This document shows positions 9,881-20,519 of a stretch of 64,000 bases of DNA, in pieces. The stretch covers positions 239,693 through 303,692 of the forward strand of contig CALYLX010000037.1 of NCBI GenBank assembly GCA_944990035.1. Direction: 5' to 3'. The position numbers were made by a program, and so were the translations under genes. Each line of letters starts with the position of its first letter. Position 1 is the first letter of the stretch. The stretch comes from Clitopilus passeckerianus (taxonomy: Eukaryota; Basidiomycota; Agaricomycetes; Agaricales; Entolomataceae). The notes under the pieces were generated by a model. That model made no database searches. It had not been told where the DNA came from and saw nothing but the letters and a program-made list of their open reading frames with translations.

Positions 9881-10190
9881 CCACAACAGCGGTGCAAATT
9901 TGCTCTCAAGCAGTTGCACACTGCTCAACCCACAAGTTATTGTGCCTGTCTGCACTATGAGTAGTGCAGGAGGCAACAAGAAAAACACCTGGCTGCCGGA
10001 TCTGCCTCCAATGCCCTCTATGCCTCAGAAGGGCCATGGCAGCAGAGCCACAACAGCAATGCAAATTTGCCCTCAAGCAGTTGCACACCACCTGTCTGCA
10101 CTATGAGAAGTGCAGGAGGCAATAAGAAGAACATCTGGCAACCGAATCCACCTCTGATGCCCTCCACGCCTCAGAAGGGCCATGGCAGTA
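9881..10190 (+). repeat. imperfect tandem duplication, 167-bp unit, in LINE ORF1
   Basis: Unit 1 (9881-10,047) and unit 2 (10,048-about 10,190) both start CCACAACAGC and end near GGGCCATGGCAG. Unit 2 lacks about 24 bp present in unit 1 (the CTGCTCAACC region). Each unit includes an ORF1 start (ATGAGTAGTGCAGGAGG or ATGAGAAGTGCAGGAGG). Confidence 0.75.
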
Positions 10191-12918
10191 GCTATGGCGC
10201 ATTTAATAGTGAAAAAACTCCCCAGGGCCCCTCTGGCACTTGAAACAAGCATCTGACTCCAGCAATAAAGGAGGACAATAGTTTTGAGCATAATGAGAGC
10301 CCTGCTCCCTCTGCCCCTTCCTTCCATGAACACAAGTGCAGAAAGAACACTTCTGGTGCTGCTGTTATATAGCCCAAGTCCAGAACTGCCTCTAGGGCAA
10401 TCTCACCAACGCAGGAGTTCTCTCCTGTATTCCTAGGACATGTAAAGTTTGAATTCATTGGTTTGAAAGTGCAGGCCACGGTTGACATGATTGAGGATAA
10501 TGTAGATACGATCACAGACTCTTTGCTCATCTTCAAGGAGTGGCTCGCCCATGCTCCATCCTCTGCCAGTGATGAAGAACACTCTTGTAGCCTTGCAGAC
10601 ATTCTTGTGCATGTCTGCTCTCAAGTGGCCTCTCTAGGCCTCCTCAAGTATCTCTCTTCAGATGGGGAGTTCATCCCACAAATCCAATTCATGGGACACT
10701 CTGGAAGCCTATGTTTCCTCCCCCTCTCTCCAGCAGCGTTCTGCACGCACTGCTGCTTCCAAGTGTGCTGCAAACACAGCATCTGCTTCCTTTACAGCTG
10801 CTGCAGGTGGGCATCGCACTTGTTGATCTGTTACCACCACCATCAAGCTGTTGCTCTAATGTGTTCTAGTTTTCATTAGACTATATCTCTGCATCCATCA
10901 ATCCAAATGTTGCAAAACAGGCCTCAGTCTGCTCCTCGGAGGAGTGGGCAGCAGGCTATTCCATCCGATTGGGGTAGATCAGCCATGATCTCTTGCAATC
11001 ATACCAACATCTCCAACACTGGTTCTAGCATTGCAAATGTTCATATGAATGAGGATGGGAATTCAGGCTTCTTTCACCCATCCCAGCAACCCTCTAGAAC
11101 TGGTGGAGGTGCATCATTGCGCTCGGCAACACCCAAGGTACTGTCTAGAGCTGGGTTACCTAATGCAGAGACCTCTGATCCTAAGCGAAAGAAGGCCTCT
11201 GCTGCACCTACTGTATGTCAGAGATATGCAGGACAATCCTCTGCTGGCACCTAACTGGTGCCAGTAGCTCCATCTCCCTCCCAGGCTGGAAACCAAGCCC
11301 AATCCTTTGGTTTCCTCTTCAAGAACTTTGAGGGCATTTGCAAAGAGTTTGCTGACAAGCTAACCCTTATTTATAATTAGAGCATCCCAATGGATAGTTA
11401 TGCATGTTTGAGAGACATGTGCAGCATTGCCGGCAACTACTGGCTTGTTGCGCTCTGCCAAGTTGCAAGGCAAGACAGAGAATCCAGGTGTGACAGCAGA
11501 GCTGTTCTCTCATGCCAGCAAGCTGCTAGCTGAGCCTGCTCCTGGCACTCCTGCACCTGGTGGCAATAGCAGCAGTGCTGCTAGGCCGACCACTCCTCCC
11601 CCTCGCTCTTCCAGTGGCGTGGGTCCTGATAAGGACACCACACCCAAGGGCAAGGCTCTTGCTCCTGCTCGCCCCCTGAAGAACCCTGCCAGACCGTACT
11701 GCAGACCTATTCAAGTGATAGGCCCTTCCCCTCTGATCAACCACAGCCCTAGGCCACCCCTAAGGGGTTTCTTTGCTTGGATCGCAGCCCAAGCACCAGT
11801 AACTAGGCAACAAGCACTGCTCATTCCTCTTGCAACACAGAGGGCGCCTAAGTGCACTCCTGTCCCTGGAGGCAGTGTCGAGGCCCTGGTTGAACTTACT
11901 AGGCTCTACCCAGATCTCCCTGCCGGCCGCATTGCCCAGCTTCATTCTGCTGCTACAGAGCGCAACAATAACACTCCATCTCCTAACAGAAAAATGGAGT
12001 CCACTACCACAGGACCTTTGCGCAAGCAGGTCATTGTGTATCCTCTCACTGGTGTCAAGCATCAGGTCTCTTTTGAGACCATAGTTGACACTGTCAACTA
12101 AGGGCTTACATTTGAGCGCTTCAAGCTGTGCGTGGAATCTGCTGCCTCTGGCATGGGTGGATTTCTGCTGCAGACAAACCAGGTCCCATCTCCAAGTGAT
12201 GTGGACATTGTCGCCAAATGGGTGGTTAAGGTGTATTCAGAGGGTACCCCTGCCTTCCCATGTGAGATACCTCTGTCCAAATCATATCTCAAGTTTGTTA
12301 ATATGCCACTCTTCACCACCAACCCTGATGGTGAACAAGAAGTTCACATTATCTCCTCTTCTCAAGAATATCAGCCTTGCGTCACCTCCTAGGATTGTTT
12401 GCAACTCTAGGACTGCTGACTCATGCATTGTGTTCTTTGAAGTCTGGGACACTTGTAAGAGTGCCCAGCTTTGCAAAGTCAAGGGCAGGAATGTTCTTAT
12501 CTTTGGTCGTGCATGCCAGATTTGCGCTGCAAAGGCGAATTCTGGTATGCCCCAGTGCCTCAGGTGCTAGAGGTGGGAACACATCATCTCCAACTGTCCC
12601 ATCAAGGGTAATGTGTGCATGCACTATGGTGAACCCTACAACACAGACAATTACCGAGCTCAAGCAGCTTGCTGCAAGGGTAATCCCAAGACCAACCTGC
12701 CTGTTCCCTCTACACCTGAAGTAAATGAGTGTTCTCATAAGCCCAGGTGTCTGAACTGTGGCAGAAGCCACAGGTCTAATAATTCTATCTGCACATTCTG
12801 GAAGCACCAGTTTGCCGTAGAGTGGATTCACAACAAGTACCACAGGCAGTCTGCTTCTGCTGACCCTGCTCTCAGTCTGGGTCTGCTCCCTCTTCGCAGA
12901 ATTAATGGGGACTATTAG
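9958..12918 (+). pseudogene. LINE ORF1 remnants with CCHC knuckle
   Basis: Open pieces lie at 9958-10,106, 10,463-10,879, 10,907-11,254, 11,427-12,101, 12,132-12,392 and 12,613-12,918, broken by stops and frame changes. The 11,427 piece is Pro/Ser/Ala-rich. The region around 12,550-12,800 encodes Cys/His clusters (CLRC then HIISNC, and CLNCGRSHRSNNSIC) like the CCHC knuckles of LINE ORF1 nucleic-acid chaperones. Composition is higher in GC than the flanking Tc1 elements. No single frame spans the region. Confidence 0.65.
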
Positions 12919-15140
12919 TGCACTGCATATCTTCAGTCAGAATGTCAATAAGAACTATGACTAGACTTCAACTTTTCACTGTCGGTATTTTTGGTATTAG
13001 ATACACCTGCCGGACAGCTTTTGCGCACCAGGATATAAATTTTCTGACACCTTTTGCAGGGGTGTTGGATTTGATCTCAAAAAAGAAAAGAAAATTCCAA
13101 GGCAATAATCATGTTGCCGATTCACTTATCAACACTGCTCTTTCTTTTGGTCTAGAGACTAGTGTGCTCCCAGACCATATACCTACTCACTTTCCTCATG
13201 CTAGACAGCTTAGGCTATCTGTCATTGACCTCATGTTCCTGCCTATTGCACAGAGGGTTGGACTCATGCACCAAGTGGCAGTTATGGATATAGGCCCATC
13301 GAACCATGCTCCACTTGGGGAAGCCTATGTCCACAACTTCCACTTGGTGTGTGCCCTACTTGGTGCCGGTGATGAGACTTTTTGAACACATGATCCTCCC
13401 TGCTGTTACTACGCTCATATCATATGTGGATGATGGCTCTCTCATTATCCAGTCACCATCCTTTAGGCAGAACATTACCCTACTCCAACAAGTGTACTCT
13501 GTCATTACAGAGCTTGTTACTGCACTTGGTTTTGTCTTGGAACATGATAAGACAGAGGTTTTCCATTTCTCTCGCAAGCACAACAATGTCAACTCTGCCA
13601 TTGACTTGGGCTTTGCTTCTCATACTGGCAACTTGCCACTTCAACCCAAGAGCGTTTGGTGCTACTTGGGCTTTTACTTTGACTGGTCACTATCATTCAG
13701 TCATCATGTCAAATACTACTCTACCAAGGCTCTGACCACTGTCAAGGCAATGATCATGCTTGGTAACTCGTCTAGGGGAATCACCCCTCTTCAGAAGTGG
13801 TTGCTCTACCGTGCATGTGTTCTTCCAGTCGCGATGTATGGTGTGGGCCTCTGGTTCTACAAAGGTGCCAGGTACAAGACTGCTATGTCACACTTGTGCA
13901 CCATGCAACACAAGGCTGCCAGGTGGATAACTGGCATTTTCCACACATCTCTGAGAGGAGGAGCTGAATCTATTGCTGGCTTTCCTCCCATTCATCTGCA
14001 TATCAGGAAACTGGTTGAACATGGCCAGGCATGCATTGGCACCCCGATTGGCAACTATCCTATGCTATTGCTGATTAGTGACAAGCACCAGTGGTATGAA
14101 GGGACAATGCATTTTTTTTCAGTTCTTTCCAAACTGTCAAGACGCACACGCGGCAACTTGCTCTCTATGGTTGTGGATTTGGATGCACATGCTGTGCGTA
14201 TTTCCAAGCCTCTCAATCCTGTCCATGCAGAGGCAGTCCTAGGCCTCTGCTTGTTGGACACACACTCTGGCAGGATTACACTTGACATCATTATTGCTGC
14301 ATTCAAGAATGCCCTTGATTCTCATTGCATCTACTTGGATGTGATTTATGCTGACGCAGATCTGTCTAATACTACAGTGTTGGTAGCAGCTGATGCGTCT
14401 GTTTCCAAAAGCAGGAAGCACCAAGCAGTTGCTGCCTGCTCCCTCCTTCATGGTGCTTTTGGGCCTGAAGAGTAGGGTATGGTATCAGACAGGGTCCTCT
14501 CTGATGATGCTGAACTCACAGCCATTGACTTGTCTGTCAGCAAGGCTGTTCTGCGCAATAACTGTGTTAAGATAGTTGTGCTCTTGGACTCAACCAAAGC
14601 CATTTGCTTGGCCTTGGACCCGTCTCTCCACTCAGGGCAAGGACTCTCGCTGTTCATTTGCTCCAAACTACATGCTTGGTTTTCAGATGACACTACTAGA
14701 CGCATCCATTTCATACATGTCCCTTCTAAACTCAACTGGGACATTCATTACCGTGCTCACCTGGTAGCCTCCGGCCTGCACATGGGTGCTGGTAGCAAGC
14801 CCTGGACATCTCTTGGGTATGCTCGGAAACATGCTGTTGATAGAATGCTGCATGAGTGAACTTGTTTGCTGCAGCAGCCTTTCTACTCTAGCAACAACTT
14901 CTTGCGCCATACACACAAGGTGCTTCTCTAAGGCCCACACACCTCAAGAGTGGGCCTTGGCTTTATCGTGTTGGTACATCCAATGTGCACACCACACATT
15001 TCACATGCATAGTATTGGGTCACGCGCCTATTGGCAAATTTCACACACACTTCAACCTAGATGGGGAGACAGCATGCGCATGTGACTGGCACATACTGGA
15101 AACAAGGGAACACATCCTCCACCAGTGTGTGCACCTCAAA
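12918..15140 (+). pseudogene. LINE ORF2 remnant: endonuclease, partial RT, RNase H
   Basis: The first part (12,918-13,385) carries the end of an AP-type endonuclease, with SVIDLMFLP and GPSNHAPLGE, the latter a variant of the usual SDH motif. The next frame (to 14,475) has the RT motif SYVDDGSL, then thumb sequence, and an RNase H start (AADASVSKSRKHQAVA). A TAG at about 14,473 splits RNase H; it goes on at 14,479-14,859. A tail at about 15,000-15,120 has the FNLDGET and CACDWHILETREHILHQC Cys/His region. Motifs 0 to 4 of RT are absent, so polymerase activity is impossible. Confidence 0.75.
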
Positions 15141-15543
15141 CGACAGCCTAACCAGTGCTTGTGCCAGGAGCTATTGTTCTTTTTGTTCTTCCTTCAGAAC
15201 AACTCTGCTACTTTTGCATTCCCATTGCAACAGCCTCTACCACCATTTCCCAAAGTCAGGAAGATGCAGCGACGTGGTCCGCCTAATAAGACCCCCACAC
15301 ATATTTGCCATACTTCTCCCGCCATTGGAGGACACTGCCGATAAATGCCTGTAACAGGCTCTACTGCACTGCCATGGCCAGACAATCTTGTCTGGGTGCT
15401 TGTGCATACCAATTTGTTTGAAGAGAGCAAGCTGAAGCATCTGGCATAGATTTCCATGCATAGGTGCCAGTGCTGCATCCTTCATTTAGTGGCGAGTCTA
15501 GTTTCCAGGGTTCTCGCTGGTTCTGCCAGTGCAAGGTGCTGCG

Positions 15544-15999
15544 TGTTAAGGCAGAGCCTAACAACTTAGGTAATACTGTTTACGCTCGATGTCTTTGATA
15601 AACAAAGACAGAGATTTGTCAGCAGCTGCGGCTGTACTGACGACCTGGTGAGATTGACGAAGCAAGAGACTTAAAGGTGAAGTAGAGAACTAAGCAGTTA
15701 GGTAGATTGCCTTAGGTCAAGCTGAGGAGCCTTGACCAAATGGTACAGGTTTATATACCTATCTAGTAGTTCTAAATATAGCACATGCGCAGCATGCTGA
15801 GTAAGTACATGAGTCAGTATGACTCAATGTGAGTCAGAAAGAGTCAGATAAGGTATAAGTCTCTCACGATCGTGAAAGATGCGGAGTAAGCATGGAAAAA
15901 GATGAGAAATGCGCAGTAATACGCAGCATATGTGAGTAATCGTGCATAGGTAAGCGGGCTGGGGTATGTAAGGAGAAACATGTAAGCAAAATCATAACA
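15544..15999 (-). repeat. solo LTR of the Ty3 family, 456 bp, with 5-bp target duplication
   Basis: This is the reverse complement of the LTR at 6499-6983 with scattered differences and a few small deletions. It runs from TGTTAAGG (15,544) to CATAACA (15,999). The 5 bases CTGCG flank it on both sides (15,539-15,543 and 16,000-16,004), the signature of Ty3 integration. No internal sequence remains, so it arose by recombination between the LTRs of a full element. Confidence 0.93.
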
Positions 16000-16111
16000 C
16001 TGCGCGCTACCATGCTCCTTAATAGATTTATTTTTGAGGGCCACCCTAGCTTGCTCTTTGGTGCACCTCATATTCAATGTAGTTCACTCGACAAACACAG
16101 TTTTACTTACA

Positions 16112-16232
16112 TTAGTATACAATGCATGTATTTGGGTACTTGCAACTGGACTGCAATCAGGCGCCGGAATATAAGCTGTCAGATGCCCTCTCTGAGGGCG
16201 TAGGGCTTTGACTAAAAAAAAAACAGACCATG
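16112..16232 (+). mobile_element. 121-bp A-tract insertion, possible SINE-like or LINE 5' fragment
   Basis: TTTTACTTA occurs at 16,101-16,109 and again at 16,233-16,241, consistent with a target duplication. Between them lies the sequence shared with 9747-9845, then a run of ten A at about 16,214-16,223, then CAGACCATG. A retrotransposed fragment fits, but the A run is not at the very end. Tc1 copy 2 starts immediately to the right, within the second TTTTACTTACA. Confidence 0.45.
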
Positions 16233-16241
16233 TTTTACTTA

Positions 16242-17831
16242 CAGTGGGCAACAAAATCCTTCCAATGTTTGCTACTTTTTCAAAGATGTGTTAATAGCTG
16301 ATGGAATAAATTATGTAAAATCTTGGAAATAATATATATCATAGTTCAATGTCTTGGCTTGATTCTGACATAATCCTGAGGATGTACTTCCACTTTTAGC
16401 AGGTGTTTCACACAATACAAGGTGGTGACCCATTAGAAGGGTTTTGTTGCTACTGATTTTGAAAACAGAAATACATGGATTTTAGTACTTAGTCCACTTT
16501 TCCTTGGCCTCAACTACTGCCTGAATCCTCCAAGGCATTGACTCTATTAAGTTCTGGCACACCTTGGCTGGAATAGCATTCCAAACCTTCTCCACCCTTG
16601 CCCAAAGTTCTAATACTCCACTAGGTGGAGAATTGTACTTGCTAAGCTCTTTTTTGACATGAACCCAAAGATGTTCAATAGGGTTCATATCAGGAGAGTT
16701 TGCTGGCCAGACTAGAACCTTTATCTTGTGGTCTTCAAACTATTTCTTGGCCATGTTGCTGGTGTGCTTGGGGTCATTATTCTGCTGGAAAATCATATCC
16801 TTCACTTTACCTTATAGTACTTCAGGCTATCCTGAAGTTGTTCCTCCAGAATTGAAGTGTAAAGGACCTTGTCCATAGTACCTTCAATTCTTGTAGCATA
16901 TCCAACCCCATCCCACCCCATACAGCCCCACATCATAATATTTCCTCCTCCAAATTTCTGGGTTTCTTTGACACATTGCTTGTTAAGCCTCTCCTCCTTC
17001 CCTGCCCATACTCTCTCATTCCCATCTGCCCCAAACCGGTTGATTTTACTCTCATCAGACCAATAGACCTTCTTCCAATCATCTACAGTCCACTCTTTAT
17101 GCCTCTCTGCAAACTCCTTCCGTGCCCGAATATGCGTCTGGTCAAGTGCAGGTTGTTTCACCTTTCTGAAAGACTTCCAACCAGTGTTTTTGATGTTTCT
17201 GTGTACTGTCTGAGGTGTGACAGTTGTGTTGGTAATATCTTGAAGGGCCCTAGCAGCTTGGACAGCTGTAGAAATCTTGCCCATACACATATTGAGTTTA
17301 GTATATTCAATGTTGGCAGGAGTAAGCTTGGGAGGACGGTCACCAGATGACTTGGGAAGGTGAGAACAGTGCTTGTCATGTATTCTGCTGATAGAAGCAA
17401 GGCCAATTCCAGTCTCTTTATGAATATGAGTGGCAGAGAGGCCGGTATAAAGCAGTTCAATGACACAAGTAGTTTGAGCCTTAGTGAGAGTGCGCATAAT
17501 GGGTTGGGGGCAATGTAGCACTTGGGTCAGCTGTATATATAATGTACTGACACTCTAGTCACATGACCTTGTTGACTACAATCAACAAACTCAAGTATCA
17601 TGTGACTTATCACATGATTACTGGATTCAGAACACCTAGCAACAAAACCCTTCCAATGGGTCACCACCTTGTACTGTGTGAAACACCTGCTAAAAGTGGA
17701 AGCACAGCCTCAGGGTTATGACATTGAACTATGATATATATTATTTTCAAGATTTTAAATAATTTATTCCATCAGCTATTAACACATCTTTGAAAAAGTA
17801 GCAAACATTGGAAGGGTTTTGTTGCCTACTG
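16242..17831 (-). mobile_element. Tc1/mariner element, copy 2 (1590 bp)
   Basis: Flanked by TA at 16,240-16,241 and 17,832-17,833. Ends CAGTGGGCAAC and CTACTG match copy 1. Long inverted repeats occupy 16,242-about 16,452 and about 17,637-17,831; the right arm lacks about 16 bp. The transposase is on the minus strand and is broken differently from copy 1. Confidence 0.93.
16482..17497 (-). pseudogene. Tc1-type transposase, catalytic Asp lost
   Basis: From ATG 17,497 the frame is open to 16,802 and covers both HTH regions and the first DDE Asp (YWSDESKIN). A one-base deletion near 16,800 shifts the frame. In the next segment the second catalytic Asp has become Asn (FQQNNDPKH where copy 1 has QQDNDPKH), and a TAG follows at about 16,740 (KK then stop). 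The final segment (16,688-16,482) keeps NPIEHLW. At the TGA position of copy 1 this copy keeps the tryptophan codon. Confidence 0.9.
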
Positions 17832-18368
17832 TACTTTATCCTGTGGACATTTTCAACTCTCTACTTTGTTCGCTAATAGGTACAGATATGGATAATTTGA
17901 TATACCACACACTCATTGAATACTACAATACATTCATTGATAATCATGAACTTCGATCTATACAATATAGCCTAAGGCTTTGAAGAACCCAAATGTATGT
18001 TGAGCCGTAATTGAATGGCATGCACGATCAATAGCATACACAGACATGTCATTCCAGTATTAGCAGAGGTAGGCCTTGATCGAGGAAAAGGCCTGTTTAA
18101 TGGGATTCAAATCGGGAGGAGTATGGAGGAAGAAAAACAAGTTTGCACACTGTTGAACATCTAGTAAGAGCCCTAGAAGTGTACACAGACAAGAACTCAC
18201 AAGCTTCGTCCATGACCAGAACTCGAATTTCCTTGGAATGGTGTATACTGCAGTTGTCCAGAATAAGGATGCTTTGGAGACGTGGAAAAGGGTTTGTGAG
18301 GGGGATCTTTATTGAAAGATTCAGAGTAAGATAATGAGGCCATCAGCAAAACGACAGATGCCTTGATA

Positions 18369-19787
18369 GCACTTGGACATAACTTGAGGAACCTTGAAAT
18401 CATCTCAAGTGGATCTCAAGTAGAAATTGCCTCAAGCAGCTCAAGCTAGGTTCCGATCTTGAAACTTTACTTGAAGAACTTTTCTCAAGAGGGCTCTCAA
18501 GTAAGATCAAGATTCTGTCAAAAACTCTCGAGAGGCTGTCAAGTATTTTCAAACAAGCTTTCAATTAGACTCAATTTCATACAATTCTTTTGAAATAGTA
18601 TAATATTAGATATAACACTAGGCTAATACAGAGCTACAGAGTAAAAAATGAAATGCACTTGACTTCTCCATAGCAGGTGCTGTGGCTGTGCCAAAAGCGG
18701 CACAAGCCGGCAGCATCCATCCAGACCAACCCCTTTTCTTCTTCCTAGCCAGATGTGGATGGTGATAATGTTGATAATAGCAGTGCATAAGTTGAGGGGG
18801 AATGAGTTGGGGGGAATGGGTTGAAGTGGGTGATGAGCTGGAGTGGTTGATGGACTGGCAGCTGTGGTATGTGGGATGCACCTGCTAGGCCTATAAAAAC
18901 TAAGTCTAGAGCCTTTAGTTAGTAGTGAAAACAACCTAAAGTCTTAAAAAAGCGCACCTAGAAGGTTTCCCACCTGCACTGGGTCTCCCTAAGGCCACCA
19001 AGCCTCCTCTCCCCCCCTCCCCCCCCCCCAGTTTCTAGCCCTTCCTCAACTGTTCAGAAGCTTCATATTGTTATTTTCGATGAAAGAGAAAGGATGCATG
19101 TTGGACTTGATGGTGGAAAAGGAGAGAAAGGGTAATATGCTGGCAAAGTGTGACGCGCATCAACTGTGTGATGGAACTTTCCCACACTTGATAGATAAGA
19201 GATCGAAAGCCATTTATTAAAGATCTAGTGGGTTTATTGAAAATCGGACTTCAGATTTAGATTTCTAGGGTAGTAAAACAGTATCAGAGTGGATAAAGTA
19301 AGAAGATAATATATATATTTGTGGTGCAGCCCACTAATGCCTGTCAGATCCAAAGGACTTAGCCATTTTTTCAATGAAATTCACCCATTATTTTTATATA
19401 CCCTAAACAGCTTCAAACCATAGTTTTTGGTGTTAGAAAAGTAAAAATTACAATTTATATACTGCCAAAAGCCCTCTAGCTCAATAGTTTAGTATTACTT
19501 GATTATACTTGATTAGCCAACTTGAGACCTGCTTGAAAAGTAACTTTGTATTGAAAAACCCAGAACAAACTTGGTGGTAGTACAATAGAATATTTGTAGC
19601 TTTAGAATATATTTTATATTTTGTTAGTTAAGACATATTTCAAATTGCATACAAGTTGTGCCCAAGTTAAATTCAAGTAGCATACCAAGCACTCTATCTT
19701 GGAATGGTACTTGAGACCAACTTGATGAACCCAAAAAGAATTTCTAGCTGGTTTTAAGTCACCTTTCTTTCAAGTTGCCTCAAGTGC
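18369..19787. mobile_element. putative non-autonomous element inside the transposase intron
   Basis: The intron is 1532 bp, while other introns here are about 55 bp. Its ends resemble each other in inverted orientation: AGCACTTGGACATAACTTGA on the left, and on the right the reverse complement reads AGCACTTGAGGCAACTTGA. Both flanks, over 200-300 bp, are packed with CTCAAG/CTTGAG motifs, as in subterminal repeats bound by transposases. It contains a C-rich run at about 19,008-19,030 but no convincing gene. Clear target duplications were not found, so the borders and superfamily are uncertain. Confidence 0.5.
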
Positions 19788-19794
19788 TTTAATG

Positions 19795-19815
19795 TCTGTG
19801 ACATGATGTCACAGA
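19795..19815. repeat. 10-bp inverted repeat with 1-bp spacer
   Basis: TCTGTGACAT and ATGTCACAGA surround a single G. It lies in the donor-side part of the transposase intron, just outside the inserted element. Function unknown. Confidence 0.85.
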
Positions 19816-20519
19816 TGTCAAACTGGTTGAATACTCACTATATGCTCTTGAAGAAATGCCACAAAATGAGCTGATGTCACTGAACCTTCAATAATATCAT
19901 GAGCTATGATACCATCTAAAGTGAGCACAAGTAAAATTGAGTATCTTTGTCCCCAAACAAAACATCGACATTGTACACATTGTATACCAACCAGTGACCA
20001 TCCATGTCTCCTTCCCGATGTCTTCTTGTTTCTCGCAGATTCATCAGTGAACATCAGCATCTCGGGGTCAGGTACCAATGTTTCTATCATATTCATGAAT
20101 GCTGATCTTTGGAGTTTGTTCCTCTCAAGTGCCTTGATTGACATACTTTTTCTACTGAAGTGCATCCTTTGAAGTATGCAGATAAGTGTTGTCAATGAGA
20201 CATGGACATGCCTCCCTTGAAGCAGCCCATCCTGGATCTCATCAATATACAAACAATGCTGCCTTGCTACCAGTTGGAAAATGTAATCTTGGTCTGTCTT
20301 TGTCAAGATCCTCCGTCGGCCGACCTTGACAATGGTGGGGTTGTAATGTAGGCCGTAGACACATGAATAGGTAAGGGTCTGGTATACAAGAGTCTTTTTT
20401 ACACCTAGAAGCTTACATATCCGATGAACCTTTAGGCCATATTCATGATAGAGCACGGAAATCCAGGCTTTGAGGTTGAGCAATATGGAGCAATGAGGCA
20501 TCGTCGAGCAGGTGATCAT

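Larger units (their letters stand above)
9846..15543 (+). mobile_element. LINE-like retrotransposon remnant, plus strand
   Basis: Contains ORF1 fragments, CCHC knuckles, an endonuclease remnant, the C-terminal half of a reverse transcriptase, RNase H and a terminal Cys/His region. The 5' part seems to be two overlapping copies: the 5' motif TCTGTTACCACC occurs at about 9860 and again at about 10,828, each followed by ORF1-like sequence. The endonuclease and the YVDDG motif are only about 100 residues apart, so most RT fingers and palm are missing. The 3' end is unclear because a solo LTR interrupts it at 15,544. Many stops and shifts show it is dead. Confidence 0.75.
17958..20519 (-). pseudogene. 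DDE_3/IS630-Tc1-like transposase gene with inflated intron
   Basis: Exon 1 (20,519-19,839, 227 codons) starts MITCSTMPHCSILL and has the HTH (ICKLLGVKKTLVYQTL) and the first catalytic Asp in MFTDESARNKKTSG. Exon 2 (18,306-17,958) has the second Asp in LILDNCSIHHS and the final PPYS...NPI motif. Joining the GTGAGT donor at 19,838 to the AAAG acceptor at 18,307 gives QEHI-IPLTNPFP, which fits the family. Exon 2 carries a one-base insertion in the PPYS region, the catalytic Glu codon reads AAA (Lys), and a TAA follows in YLC-stop. The gene is dead. Confidence 0.8.

Noticed and set aside
11526..12062. minus-strand frames opposite LINE ORF1
   Set aside because: High-GC shadow frames; no motif and no link to the LINE.
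15361..15564. minus-strand 67-codon frame near the solo LTR, possibly another LINE fragment
   Set aside because: Some coding look, but it runs into the LTR and I could not match it to any family.
18623..18934. 103-codon minus-strand frame in the transposase intron
   Set aside because: Pro/His-rich, no ATG context, inside a probable non-autonomous element.
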